Source: Verrucomicrobia subdivision 3 bacterium UBA693 (GTDB taxonomy: Bacteria; Verrucomicrobiota; Verrucomicrobiia; Limisphaerales; UBA8199). Taken from it: DNA of 64,000 nt. Under the pieces are notes generated by a model. It searched no databases, was not told where the DNA came from, and worked only from the letters and a program-made list of their open reading frames with translations. Within the stretch, counting starts at the first letter, position 1. Each line of letters begins with the position of its first letter. The position numbers and the translations under genes are program-made. Positions 17,658-26,264 of this stretch are shown here, in pieces. The stretch covers positions 3,521-67,520 of the forward strand of contig DBMR01000106.1 in assembly GCA_002298785.1 (NCBI GenBank). Direction: 5' to 3'.

Positions 17658-18526
17658 TTCCCTTTGACGGCGGCGTTCAGGGGTTTGAGCATGGTTTCCA
17701 GTTCATCAGCGCCCGGGCGCAATTCATCGCTCAGCCCGCGGCGGCCCACTTCCACGGCCATGCCGGGAGCCATGCCGCCCGCGAAACCCACGACACAGGA
17801 GGAGATACAACGAAAATATGCCAGGTGTGCGGCCCCGACGAATTCCATATTTACGGCCAATGGCGCCAGGAATCCGTAAGCGATGAACACTCCCAGAAAT
17901 GTGCCGACCAGGGCGGCGGCCACCTTTTCGCCGATTTGTTCAATGGGGCCGGCGATGGAGGCCATGGTGATAACGATGCCGAGCACGGCCGCCACGATCC
18001 CGAATCCAGGCATCGCATCGGCGGCGCGGGTCAACACATTTACCGGGGCGTGGTCCTCGATTTCCATACGCTCGAGATCCACGTGCAAGAGTTGCCGAAG
18101 CTGGTCCGGTTTGATCTTGCCATCAATGATCGGACGCAACGCCCCGCACAGGAACTCGACGGCTTCTTCATTTTTTTGAAACTCAGGGTAGCGTCGGAGA
18201 ATGGAGCTGTTTGCCGGGCTCATGACATGTTCTTCGAGAGCGATCATGCCGTTGCGCCGTGCCAGGAGGAACAGTTCGTAGAGCATCTTGAGCAGGTCGT
18301 CGTAGGAATTGCGGGGGTAGGGGGTGCCTTTGAACGCGGAGAACACTCCGTGAACAAGGTCCAGGAGTACCTTCTTGGGGGACATGATGATCATGGCGCC
18401 GAGGGCCGCGCCACCAATGATGATCAGCTCTGAGATATGCAGCAGGGCACCGATTTGACCGCCGGCCATTTTGAAGCCGCCGATCACCGACACAAATACA
18501 ACTAAGGCTCCAACGATGATGATCAT
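17654..18526 (-). CDS. motA: Flagellar stator protein MotA
   Basis: This 290-aa integral membrane stator subunit is the partner of MotB. Four hydrophobic segments can be seen: the first at residues 2-20, the second around GGAALGAMIIM, and two more around PGFGIVAAVLGIVITMAS and LVGTFLGVFIAYGFLAPLA. The conserved TM3 proline lies in MPGFGIVAAVLG. The large cytoplasmic loop between the two helix pairs carries charged residues expected to contact FliG. Length is typical (about 285-295 aa). The start overlaps the fliA stop by 4 bp, so the sigma factor and stator genes are co-translated. Confidence 0.95.
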   Translation of the reverse strand: MIIIVGALVVFVSVIGGFKMAGGQIGALLHISELIIIGGAALGAMIIMSPKKVLLDLVHGVFSAFKGTPYPRNSYDDLLKMLYELFLLARRNGMIALEEHVMSPANSSILRRYPEFQKNEEAVEFLCGALRPIIDGKIKPDQLRQLLHVDLERMEIEDHAPVNVLTRAADAMPGFGIVAAVLGIVITMASIAGPIEQIGEKVAAALVGTFLGVFIAYGFLAPLAVNMEFVGAAHLAYFRCISSCVVGFAGGMAPGMAVEVGRRGLSDELRPGADELETMLKPLNAAVKGK

Positions 18527-19359
18527 GAGGATAACGAAGAGTTGGGCGGACAGGCCGCGGCTTCATGCTTTTCCACAAAGGCTCGCAGGGCCAGGATGGC
18601 CTGGGAGTGGATTTGTGAGATGCGGGATTCCGTGAGGCCGAACGCCTCGGCAATTTCCCGGAGGCGCAAACCTTCCACATAATAAAGGGCTAGCACTTTG
18701 CGTTGGGTATCAGGCAGTGAACTCAGCCGTTCAAAGATCAGGTCCTTCAGCTCGTTGCGGGACGCCCCATCCGAAGGGCATTCCTGGGAGTGGTCCACGA
18801 TGCTCTCGTGCAGAGAATTTGAAGAATCATCGGACTGCGAGCCGGCGGAATCCAGGCACACAAATGTCACCGGCCGGATTTCCTCCATCCAATGCTCGAA
18901 CGTCTCGAGGTCGATGCCCAGTGCCGCCGCGGTTTCCGGCTCGGTTGGGAAGCGACCGAGGCGCTGTTCGAGCTCGGCGATGGCGTTCTGGATTTTGCGG
19001 GACTTATCGTGGATCAACCGTGGCACCCAATCCATCCTGCGGAGCTCGTCAAAGATCGCGCCGCGCACTCGGATGCGGGCGTAAGTTTCAAAGGAAGCAC
19101 CGGCGGTGGGATCATAGCTGCGCAAGGCCTGCAGCAAGCCGACCAACCCGGCGCTGTTCAAATCATCCTGGCTGACGTGCGAAGGCAAGCTGATGGCGAG
19201 GCGGCCCACCATCGAGCGAACCAGCGGCAGGTATTCCTCGACCAAGAACCCTTCAGCATTGAGATCGACGCCCTGACGGTAGCGTTGCCAGAGCACTTGC
19301 GGGCTGGGACGGACTTCTCCCGAGGGAGATTCAGGCAGGGTGTCAGCGACCGTAGTCAT
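18523..19359 (-). CDS. fliA: Flagellar sigma factor FliA (sigma-28)
   Basis: This 278-aa RNA polymerase sigma factor recognises late flagellar and chemotaxis promoters. Region 2 has GLVGLLQALRSYDPTAG and RIRVRGAIFDELRRMDWVPR, the latter diagnostic for the FliA/WhiG group. Region 4 has LREIAEAFGLTESRISQIHSQA, the -35-binding helix-turn-helix. No anti-sigma factor FlgM gene is visible nearby. The gene is second in the block preceded by a sigma-54 promoter, so FliA production should depend on sigma-54. A sigma-28 element upstream of the HDOD-CheD genes at 43003-43029 is a likely target. Confidence 0.95.
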   Translation of the reverse strand: MTTVADTLPESPSGEVRPSPQVLWQRYRQGVDLNAEGFLVEEYLPLVRSMVGRLAISLPSHVSQDDLNSAGLVGLLQALRSYDPTAGASFETYARIRVRGAIFDELRRMDWVPRLIHDKSRKIQNAIAELEQRLGRFPTEPETAAALGIDLETFEHWMEEIRPVTFVCLDSAGSQSDDSSNSLHESIVDHSQECPSDGASRNELKDLIFERLSSLPDTQRKVLALYYVEGLRLREIAEAFGLTESRISQIHSQAILALRAFVEKHEAAACPPNSSLSS

Positions 19360-19607
19360 AGTTTACCGGAGGCGGTGGGTTGGACATCCTTGTGTTGAGC
19401 TTCCTGCGCGGCCAGATACTGTTGCTCGAGCGCTTCCGCGAGTGATCGCACCCAGACCTGGCGCCACCAACGCAGCAGCAAGGCCAAACCGATGGCCCCG
19501 GTGCAGCCGTTGATCACACAGGTCTGCCAGGAACTCGCGGCCGCGAGTCCACAAAGGACTCCGGTGGCGAATCCTGCCAGGGCTCCGAGGATCAGTGCGA
19601 ACTTCAT
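19356..19607 (-). CDS. Small membrane protein between flhF and fliA (orf83)
   Basis: I do not recognise this 83-aa protein. Residues 3-26 (LILGALAGFATGVLCGLAAA) form a hydrophobic helix or signal anchor, and residues 35-46 (GAIGLALLLRWW) form a second short hydrophobic stretch. A charged, probably cytoplasmic tail contains LAEALEQQYLAAQEAQ. It overlaps fliA by 4 bp and directly follows a sigma-54 promoter, so it is the first gene of the second flagellar block. The predicted transcription start is only about 4 nt before its ATG. Many flagellar operons have a small membrane or anti-sigma gene at this place, but no such family can be assigned here. Confidence 0.65.
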   Translation of the reverse strand: MKFALILGALAGFATGVLCGLAAASSWQTCVINGCTGAIGLALLLRWWRQVWVRSLAEALEQQYLAAQEAQHKDVQPTASGKL

Positions 19608-19621
19608 GCTGTGGGTTGGTT

Positions 19622-19637
19622 AGCAAGGGCTTTGCCA
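19622..19637 (-). promoter_or_regulatory. Sigma-54 promoter of the orf83-fliA-motA-motB-orf79 block
   Basis: The minus strand reads TGGCAAAGCCCTTGCT, a good fit to TGGCAC-N5-TTGCW with one mismatch (A for C). The essential GG and GC dinucleotides have the correct spacing. With C19623 at -12, transcription would begin near 19611. It places fliA under sigma-54 control. Confidence 0.85.
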
Positions 19638-19674
19638 TTCACGACAAAAGCGTGGAATGGGTTGTGAAAGGGGT

Positions 19675-20709
19675 TTATGGGGCAAAATGGCCTCGAAAAA
19701 GCTGCTCCGCAGAAGCCGGGCGGAAATCACCGGGAATATTTTGCCCAGCGGCCAGGTAGCGCAAAGGGTATTTCGTACCTACCACCAGGTTCCACAATTT
19801 CCCCCAGGAACGTTCTTCGTCCAGGTGGGTTAGAATCAGGTCGCAGATGGGCAGCGCATCAAATGCTCGAGCCTGCTCGATGAGCAGTCGGCTGGAGTAG
19901 GCGGCGTTCAGGCACAGATGCACCCGTGCATTCTGGAATTGCTTTAAGCTCGAACGCAGAGCCGTAAGGCTGGCTGCATCCCTCCAGTTCACTCCAGGGA
20001 CATCGATGAAGCACTGGTCCCATTCACCACTCATTCCCGGCGCCCACGTTCGTTGAACTGGGACTTTCAGCAGCTCACAATGGAGGTCCAGGTGGGTGCC
20101 GAAATTGGCTCCCGCCCCATCCAGGCGCCAGACGCCTGCTTGTTTGCCCTGTGAAAAGACCGCCTGGGTGAGCCACTTGCACAAAGCGGTGGTTTTACCG
20201 CTTCCACAGGGTCCGACGAAAACTTCCGCCGTCGCACCGTCTCCGGGAGATTCGGCGTTGGCCAGTGGCCGCCAGAAAGCTGAGAGGGCGCTCCTGGACC
20301 AGGCTAATTCCTCGGACGTATTGGCCGGCGAGCGATCCTCATGTCGACGAAGGGCCTGTTCCCACACGCGTTCGGCAAAAACCGGTAACAAACCCATCCG
20401 CTCGAGCAGGGGTGAACTGCTGCTGCCAAGGATGGGTTCATCCAAGCCATTCAGGGACGGGTCAGGAGTCTGACTGGGGGGAGTTGAGCCGGTTCCCGGC
20501 GGATCACTGGGAGAGGTTAACGAATCGGGTGCGGATGCGGGTTCCGGGAGATAAGCCAACACTTCCAGACCAGGCCGACGCCAGAGCCGTGAGAGGCCTT
20601 GGCTGCGGGCGGGTTGAACGTGCGCCACCACAGCCTCGGGCCCGAGTTCCTCACGGATTTGGGCGATAGCGTGACTTGCGTCGCGGGCCAGGAAGCGGTG
20701 GACTTGCAT
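19675..20709 (-). CDS. flhF: FlhF-like SRP-type GTPase, degenerate
   Basis: This 344-aa FlhF homologue is normally a GTPase that sets flagellar position and number. The N-terminus MQVHRFLARDASHAIAQIREELG is typical of FlhF. The P-loop GPCGSGKT is intact at residues 166-173. The other motifs are altered: the DTYRIGA segment of G2 is replaced by LDGAGAN (196-202), G3 is DVPG (236-239) instead of DTAGR, and G4 is THLDE (294-298) instead of TKLDE. It is shorter than many FlhF proteins, and no flhG follows. It lies 12 bp after flhA. GTP binding may persist, but efficient hydrolysis is doubtful. Confidence 0.85.
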   Translation of the reverse strand: MQVHRFLARDASHAIAQIREELGPEAVVAHVQPARSQGLSRLWRRPGLEVLAYLPEPASAPDSLTSPSDPPGTGSTPPSQTPDPSLNGLDEPILGSSSSPLLERMGLLPVFAERVWEQALRRHEDRSPANTSEELAWSRSALSAFWRPLANAESPGDGATAEVFVGPCGSGKTTALCKWLTQAVFSQGKQAGVWRLDGAGANFGTHLDLHCELLKVPVQRTWAPGMSGEWDQCFIDVPGVNWRDAASLTALRSSLKQFQNARVHLCLNAAYSSRLLIEQARAFDALPICDLILTHLDEERSWGKLWNLVVGTKYPLRYLAAGQNIPGDFRPASAEQLFRGHFAP

Positions 20710-20721
20710 TGGGGATGCGGC

Positions 20722-22830
20722 TTATTCGTGGCAGGGGATGACGCCCGCGTTTTGGACCTCCAACCGCGGTGGCAACTCGGAGTAGGAGAGCACTGCCAGG
20801 TCCGAAAAATTCGATTCGAAGAACCGGCGGAACGCCAGGCGCAGTTGGGGGGAGCAGAGCACCACCGGCGGGTGCCCGGCGGCGAGCATTTGCTGCACGG
20901 TTTTCCCCAGCCTTTCGAGCACGTGCCGGGCGAGGCCGGGTTCCATCACCAAGGCGACTTCGTTGGCGGATTGGCGCAAGCCCTGAGCCAGTTGTTGCTC
21001 GAGCCGTGGGTCGAGCGTGATCGCGCGCACGCTGCCGTTTTGCATTTGGAACGGGCGCGTTACCTGGGAACCGAGGGCGCGCCGGGCAAATTCTGACAAC
21101 TCATCTGGATTCTTGGTTTGCGCGGCGTAATCGCCAACACGCTCGAGGATCCCCGCCAGGTTCCGGATGGAGATGCCTTCGGACAACAGGTTCTGCAATA
21201 TCCGCTGGATCTGGCCGACGTTCAGCAACCCGGGGATGAGTTCGTTGACGACTGTCGGGTGCGTCTGTTTGAGGTTGTCGAGGAGGTTTTGGACGTCCTG
21301 ACGGCTAAGGATTTCGTGAGAATGACGGCGCACGGTCTCGCTCAGGTGCGTGACCAGGACCGAGGGCGCATCTACGAGGGTGTAGCCGCTGACCTCGGCA
21401 GTCTTGCGTTCGACGTCGGTAACCCAGGTGGCTGGGAGTTGGAAGACTGGTTCGAGGGTGGGAATGCCTTTCAGGGTGACCTTGCTGTTGGTGGCGTTCA
21501 TCGCCAACCAGTGACTTGGCTGCAACTGACCCTGGGCGATGGGAATGCCTTTCAACAAGAACCGATATTCGTTGGGGCCAAGCTGCAGGTTGTCGCGCAG
21601 GCGGATGGGCGGCACCAACATGCCCATTTCCTGGGCAAACGTGCGGCGGACACCAGTGATGCGCTCCAACAAATCTCCTCCGCGGCGGGTGTCAGCGAGG
21701 GATACCAGACCGTAGCCCAATTCGACCTGTAGCGTGTCCAATTGCAGCAAGGTCTCCAGTTTTTCGGGATTCTTTTGCGCGGTGGCGGCGGCCCCGTTGG
21801 CTTCGCCGGGTGCGGCTCCCGCCTTGGCGACGCCGCCCTTGGTCTCGGGGGCGATGCCGCCCAGGGGGCCATGACGGTGCAAGGTGTAGGCCAATCCGCC
21901 GGCCAACGCCGCGAGGGTCATGAACGGCACCATGGGCAGACCCGGCACCAGCGCCAGCGTGGCCATCATCACCGCCAGCACGGTCATCGCGCGGGGATAG
22001 AAAAACAGTTGGCGGCCGAGTTCCTGTCCCAGGTCATTCTTGGAGGCCGCGCGCGTCACCAGAATGCCAGCGGCGGTCGAGGTGATGAGGGCGGGGATCT
22101 GGGATACCAGGCCGTCACCGATCGACAGGATGGTGAAGCGCTGCAGTGATTCGGTCATCGTCATCCCTTTTTGAGCGATGCCGATAGCGAAGCCGCCGAG
22201 GATGTTGATGATGGTAATGAGAATGGCGGCGATGGCGTCGCCGCGCACAAATTTGCTGGCACCGTCCATCGCACCGTAGAAATCGGCCTCCTGCTCGACC
22301 GCGCGGCGGCGGGTGCGGGCCTCGGCTTCGCCGATGATTCCGGCGTTCAACTCCGCATCGATGGACATCTGCTTACCCGGCATGGCGTCCAGGGTGAAGC
22401 GGGCGGCGACTTCGGCGATGCGACCGGCGCCCTTGGTGATGACGATAAAATTGATCAGGACCAAGAGCAGGAAAACCACGAGACCAACCACGTAGTTCCC
22501 GCGGACGACGAAATTTCCAAAGGCTTCGATGATATGACCGGCATAGCCATCGAGCAGGATGAGTCGTGTCGAAGCTACGTTAAGGCTTAGTCGGAATAGG
22601 GTGATGAAGAGGAGCAGGGTAGGGAACCCGGTGAAATCGGCAGGCTGCCGCACATAAAGAATGACCAGCAGGGTGAGCAGGGACATGGCGATGCTGGCGG
22701 CGAGCAAGCCGTCCAGGAGGATCGGTGGCACCGGCAGGATGAGCAGGAGCACCGTGCCAAAGAGCCCGGCGATCAGCCAGACGTCCCCATGTTGCAGCAA
22801 CCGGCGTAGATTTTGACTAAAAGCAGCCAT
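20722..22830 (-). CDS. flhA: Flagellar export gate protein FlhA
   Basis: This 702-aa inner-membrane export gate protein has an N-terminal half with about eight hydrophobic helices and the FHIPEP signature region (FRLSLNVASTRLILLDG, then GAGRIAEVAARFTLDAMPGKQM). The C-terminal half is the soluble export-substrate docking domain (LELGYGLVSLAD-like, here VELGYGLVSLADTRRGG). I chose the ATG at 22830; a GTG at 22884 would add 18 polar residues. A 72-bp gap separates it from flhB, one of the larger gaps in the cluster, but no promoter is evident in it. It is followed by flhF in the conventional order. Confidence 0.95.
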   Translation of the reverse strand: MAAFSQNLRRLLQHGDVWLIAGLFGTVLLLILPVPPILLDGLLAASIAMSLLTLLVILYVRQPADFTGFPTLLLFITLFRLSLNVASTRLILLDGYAGHIIEAFGNFVVRGNYVVGLVVFLLLVLINFIVITKGAGRIAEVAARFTLDAMPGKQMSIDAELNAGIIGEAEARTRRRAVEQEADFYGAMDGASKFVRGDAIAAILITIINILGGFAIGIAQKGMTMTESLQRFTILSIGDGLVSQIPALITSTAAGILVTRAASKNDLGQELGRQLFFYPRAMTVLAVMMATLALVPGLPMVPFMTLAALAGGLAYTLHRHGPLGGIAPETKGGVAKAGAAPGEANGAAATAQKNPEKLETLLQLDTLQVELGYGLVSLADTRRGGDLLERITGVRRTFAQEMGMLVPPIRLRDNLQLGPNEYRFLLKGIPIAQGQLQPSHWLAMNATNSKVTLKGIPTLEPVFQLPATWVTDVERKTAEVSGYTLVDAPSVLVTHLSETVRRHSHEILSRQDVQNLLDNLKQTHPTVVNELIPGLLNVGQIQRILQNLLSEGISIRNLAGILERVGDYAAQTKNPDELSEFARRALGSQVTRPFQMQNGSVRAITLDPRLEQQLAQGLRQSANEVALVMEPGLARHVLERLGKTVQQMLAAGHPPVVLCSPQLRLAFRRFFESNFSDLAVLSYSELPPRLEVQNAGVIPCHE

Positions 22831-22902
22831 TTCATACGCGGTCCCGGAGTCAGAGCCTGCCGGTGGGCATTTCTGTGCTCGCACCCGGTCAAATTTGCCG
22901 GG

Positions 22903-23985
22903 TTAAGCCCGATTTGCTTCGGCGTAATATCGATAACGGTTGTTTCGATATACCCAGGCCAGCACTTCGGCGACCGCGGCATATAGCTGAGCAGGAACCT
23001 CGCCACCCACTTTGCCGTACTTGAACATCAGCCTGGCCAGGGGTTTGTTTTCCAGGATGGGGATCTGGTGTTTCTGGGCAATTTCACGGATTTGCTGGGC
23101 GTTCAGGCGGATGCCTTTGGCCACGATCTTTGGTGCCCGCATCGTTTTGCGGTCGTACTTGAGGGCGATGGCGATATGGGTGGGGTTGGTGACCACCACA
23201 TCGGCCAGCGGGACGTCATTGAGCATCTTCTTCTTGGACCGGCGCAGAAGTCGGCGGCGGGCGCTCTTGATCTGGGGATTGCCTTCGGAGTTTTTGGCCT
23301 CTTCCTTTACCTCCTCTTTGGTCATCATCATGTCCCGGTAAGTGCGCCAGCATTGGTAACCGTAGTCGGCGGCGGCGATGACCGCCAGGAGCATGAGGAT
23401 ATGGAGCACGATTTTGACGGTGGCCTCTCCGAGAAACGCCGCGAGGCGGCCGACGCCAACGGCTTGGTTGAAAATGGGGTCGCCCAATACTTCGCGAACG
23501 GTGGACCAGGTTAACAACAGGATGAAGGCGAGCTTGACGAGGGCGACGCCGGCGGGCATGGCCGAACGCATGGAGAACAGGCGTTGCAAACCGGCGACAG
23601 GATTGAGCCGCTCGAAATTGATCGCCAGCGCTTCCGGACAGGTGGTGAATCGGCTTTGAATGGCTCCGGCGAGCAACCCGCCCAGCATGGTGCCGGCGGC
23701 CACGGGCCAGAGGCAACGAGCCAGACCCAATACGCCTGCGGCAGAGTGGCTTTGGAGCACGGCGGCGGAGAGCGGTACATCATGCAAATGGCCCATGGTG
23801 CTGGCCACGCTGCTGGCGAGGTAACTCCAGAGTTCAGCCCCCGAGAACAGCAGCCCGCCGAGCCCGCCGAACATGACAAATACAGTTTGGACTTCGGCAC
23901 TCCGGGCGAATTGTCCGCGCTTGTGCGCCTCCTCGAGCTTGCGTGGTGTCGGCGCCTCAGTTCTCTCGCCCGCTTGGTTACTCAT
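22903..23985 (-). CDS. flhB: Flagellar export switch protein FlhB
   Basis: This 360-aa protein controls the export switch from rod/hook to filament substrates. The N-terminus MSNQAGERTEAPTPRKLEEAHKRGQ is diagnostic. Four hydrophobic helices occupy the first half, and the cytoplasmic domain carries the self-cleaving motif Asn267-Pro-Thr-His270. I chose the ATG at 23985: the frame is open further upstream, but those residues are the antisense-frame shadow of fliR, and this ATG overlaps the fliR stop as ATGA. Length is typical (about 350-380 aa). Confidence 0.95.
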   Translation of the reverse strand: MSNQAGERTEAPTPRKLEEAHKRGQFARSAEVQTVFVMFGGLGGLLFSGAELWSYLASSVASTMGHLHDVPLSAAVLQSHSAAGVLGLARCLWPVAAGTMLGGLLAGAIQSRFTTCPEALAINFERLNPVAGLQRLFSMRSAMPAGVALVKLAFILLLTWSTVREVLGDPIFNQAVGVGRLAAFLGEATVKIVLHILMLLAVIAAADYGYQCWRTYRDMMMTKEEVKEEAKNSEGNPQIKSARRRLLRRSKKKMLNDVPLADVVVTNPTHIAIALKYDRKTMRAPKIVAKGIRLNAQQIREIAQKHQIPILENKPLARLMFKYGKVGGEVPAQLYAAVAEVLAWVYRNNRYRYYAEANRA

Positions 23986-24749
23986 GCTCCTCCAGCCATG
24001 AGTTGCCCGATGCGGAGCAGGTCTTCGGGAATCCGCCTCAGATAGTTCGCCAGGTGTTCGGCCATGATGCTCAGGGTGAACGCGAACACACTCAAGCCGC
24101 CCAGGATGCGGACGGCGAAGCTCTCGCTGAAGACGTTCATTTGTGGGACCGCGCGGCCCAGCATCGCGAACACCAGCACGATGATGAACGAAACCGCGAT
24201 CATCGGGGCTGTCATCCGCAGGCCAACCACCAGCACCCGGCCGGTTTGATCGATGATATTCTGGACGGTGGCGGCGTTGATCCAGGCGGAACCGGCGGGC
24301 AGCACGAAGTAACTTTGCTGGAAGGCGGCCAGCAGCCAATGGTGCATGTCCAGCGAGAGCATCAGCAACATAGTCATCCAGAAGAGAATCATGCCCGGGG
24401 CCTGGTTATTGGTCTGGGTGAAAGGATCGAAAAGGCTGGCCAGCGACAGGCCGAGTTCATTCGCGATCAGGCGCCCGGCAAAATCCGCGCTGTAAAAGGC
24501 CATGCGGCCAATGAACCCCAAGGTCACGCCACTGAGCGTCTCCTGGGCGCAGAGTCCGATCAATCCGCTTAAGTGGGTGCTTGCCAGCGGGGCGACGGTC
24601 ACGCCCGGAGCGATGAGCAAACCCAACATGGCGGCTAAACCCAGGCGCACCTGGACGGGAACGCCGGACCCGGAAAACAGGGGCAGCACCGTCAGGAAGG
24701 CCCCGGAGCGGATGAAGGCCAGCAACCAGCTTTGCAGGCTATCTTCCAT
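23982..24749 (-). CDS. fliR: Flagellar export gate protein FliR
   Basis: This 255-aa inner-membrane component of the FliPQR export channel is almost entirely hydrophobic, with recognisable segments LPLFSGSGVPVQVRLGLAA near the N-terminus and FIGRMAFYSADFAGRLIANELG in the middle. These fit the FliR family, as does the order fliP-fliQ-fliR-flhB-flhA. It begins 6 bp after fliQ and overlaps flhB by 4 bp. Length is close to the usual 255-265 aa. Confidence 0.93.
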   Translation of the reverse strand: MEDSLQSWLLAFIRSGAFLTVLPLFSGSGVPVQVRLGLAAMLGLLIAPGVTVAPLASTHLSGLIGLCAQETLSGVTLGFIGRMAFYSADFAGRLIANELGLSLASLFDPFTQTNNQAPGMILFWMTMLLMLSLDMHHWLLAAFQQSYFVLPAGSAWINAATVQNIIDQTGRVLVVGLRMTAPMIAVSFIIVLVFAMLGRAVPQMNVFSESFAVRILGGLSVFAFTLSIMAEHLANYLRRIPEDLLRIGQLMAGGA

Positions 24750-24755
24750 ACCCGG

Positions 24756-25025
24756 TCACATCACCATTTGCGGCAGTTTTTCGAGGACCGCCGTCGAGAA
24801 TTCCACCAGGTTCCGGATCATCCAGGGCATGAGCAGCAACAGCAGCAGGACAATGCCCAGGGCTTTGGGCACGAAAGTGAGCGTTTGTTCGTTGATGCCA
24901 GAAACGGCCTGAAAGAGGCTGACCAGCAGTCCGATGACAATGGCGGCTCCCAAAAAGGGTGCTGCGAGCAGCACGGATTGCAGCATCAGGTTTTTCAAAA
25001 GTTCCGTCGAAAATTCCGCATTCAT
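24756..25025 (-). CDS. fliQ: Flagellar export gate protein FliQ
   Basis: This 89-aa protein has two transmembrane helices and is part of the FliPQR channel. The first hydrophobic helix contains LLAAPFLGAAIVIGLLVSLFQ, followed by AVSGINEQTLTFVPKALG, the conserved FliQ loop, and a second helix (IVLLLLLLMPWM). Length is the family norm (about 89 aa). It sits between fliP and fliR with 13 and 6 bp of spacing. Confidence 0.95.
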   Translation of the reverse strand: MNAEFSTELLKNLMLQSVLLAAPFLGAAIVIGLLVSLFQAVSGINEQTLTFVPKALGIVLLLLLLMPWMIRNLVEFSTAVLEKLPQMVM

Positions 25026-25038
25026 GACCAGTAAAAGT

Positions 25039-25827
25039 TTAACCGCCGAAGCTCTGCATCAGGGAACGGACCACGAGCGACCAGCCGTCCACCAGGACGA
25101 AAAGCAGGATCTTGAGCGGCAGCGCGATGGTGGCCGGGGGCATCATCATCATGCCCATGCTCATCAGGACGGTGGCGACGACCAGGTCGATGAGGATAAA
25201 GGGCACAAACAGCAGGAAACCCATCTGGAAAGCGGTGCGCAGCTCGCTGATGATAAAGCTCGGGACGACGATCTTCAGCGGCAATTCCTCGGGTGAAGTC
25301 GGGCGGATTCGGGCCATGGTGGCGAACAATTCCACGTCTTTGGACCGGGTCTGCTTCAGCATGAAAGCGCGGATGTGCCGGGTGGCGCGATCCAGTGCGA
25401 CCTCGCTCGTGACCTGTCCGGCGCGGTAGGGAGTCACGGCGTCCTTCTGAATATTGTCCCAGACCGGGGACATGATGAAGAAGGTCATGAAGAGCGAAAG
25501 GCCAATGATGATTTGGTTCGAAGGTGCGCCCTGCAATTGGAGGGCGGTACGCACGAACGAGAGCACGATGACGATCCGCGTGAAACAGGTCATCAACAGG
25601 ATGATGGAAGGCGCCAGTGTCAGCAGCGTCAGCGCGAACAGAATGCGGATGCCGACATCGATATCAGGTGCCTGGCCGGCCGGATTCCCGGTTTGAATAT
25701 TGATCGAGAAGGGCAGCCCGTTGCCGAGGACATTCGTCTGTCCCTGCGCTTGTGTCGCGCCCCATCCGCACAGCAGGAGGAGGATGAGCAACCAGCAAAA
25801 ACGGGTGTGAAATGCAGGGCGGCTCAT
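25039..25827 (-). CDS. fliP: Flagellar export gate protein FliP
   Basis: This 262-aa inner-membrane protein forms the core of the export channel. A cleavable signal peptide is visible after the chosen ATG at 25827 (FCWLLILLLLCGWGATQAQ). The family signatures follow: TLLTLAPSIILLMTCFTRIVIVLSFVR, GAPSNQIIIGLSLFMTFFIM, and near the end MGMMMMPPATIALPLKILLFVLVDGW. I set the start from the ATGA overlap with fliO; the upstream extension in frame is not family-like. Length is typical (about 245-265 aa). Confidence 0.96.
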   Translation of the reverse strand: MSRPAFHTRFCWLLILLLLCGWGATQAQGQTNVLGNGLPFSINIQTGNPAGQAPDIDVGIRILFALTLLTLAPSIILLMTCFTRIVIVLSFVRTALQLQGAPSNQIIIGLSLFMTFFIMSPVWDNIQKDAVTPYRAGQVTSEVALDRATRHIRAFMLKQTRSKDVELFATMARIRPTSPEELPLKIVVPSFIISELRTAFQMGFLLFVPFILIDLVVATVLMSMGMMMMPPATIALPLKILLFVLVDGWSLVVRSLMQSFGG

Positions 25828-26264
25828 GAGCGATTCAAAGCCACTTGCAGCTTTTCGGCGAAGGTGCGGCTGGGAGTGTTGCCGGTTTCGGTTTCCTCGC
25901 CGCCCTCGACGGCTGGCAGTTCGCTCAGCAGCGACACGCCATTGGCGGCGCCGGAGATGAGGAATCGTTGCCGGCTGCACTTAACCAGGTAGAGCGCCTG
26001 GCGATTGCCCAGCGAGCAGACCTCGAGGACCGCGAGTTGCCGTGGACGCCCTTTCCGCACCAGCAAAGTTTGCCAATGACGAAAGAGCCACACCCCACCG
26101 AGGAAGATGGCGATGACCAACCCGAGCGCGCCCAGGACGCGGACGACTGCCAGCGAAGCTGAAATCGTTGGGGCCGGGGCCAGCGTGGGCAGGGCGTTGG
26201 TCTCCGCAACCAGCGGGAGGCTGGTGGCGAGCAGAAACCAGGAGATTTGCGAAGCGCGGCTCAT
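25824..26264 (-). CDS. fliO: Flagellar biosynthesis protein FliO
   Basis: This 146-aa bitopic membrane protein aids FliP assembly. It has a putative signal sequence (ISWFLLATSLPLVAET), a Pro/Ala-rich stretch, then a transmembrane helix (VVRVLGALGLVIAIFLGGVWLF). A cytoplasmic domain follows with LAVLEVCSLGNRQALYLVKCSRQRFLI, which is the conserved FliO part. Overlaps of 4 bp with fliN before it and fliP after it confirm operon membership. FliO is poorly conserved in general, and the call rests on topology, the C-terminal motif and position. Confidence 0.88.
   Translation of the reverse strand: MSRASQISWFLLATSLPLVAETNALPTLAPAPTISASLAVVRVLGALGLVIAIFLGGVWLFRHWQTLLVRKGRPRQLAVLEVCSLGNRQALYLVKCSRQRFLISGAANGVSLLSELPAVEGGEETETGNTPSRTFAEKLQVALNRS

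Noticed and set aside
22903..24339. 478-aa reading of FlhB with a long N-terminal extension
   Set aside because: The first 117 residues are the shadow of fliR in another frame. FlhB begins at the ATG overlapping the fliR stop.
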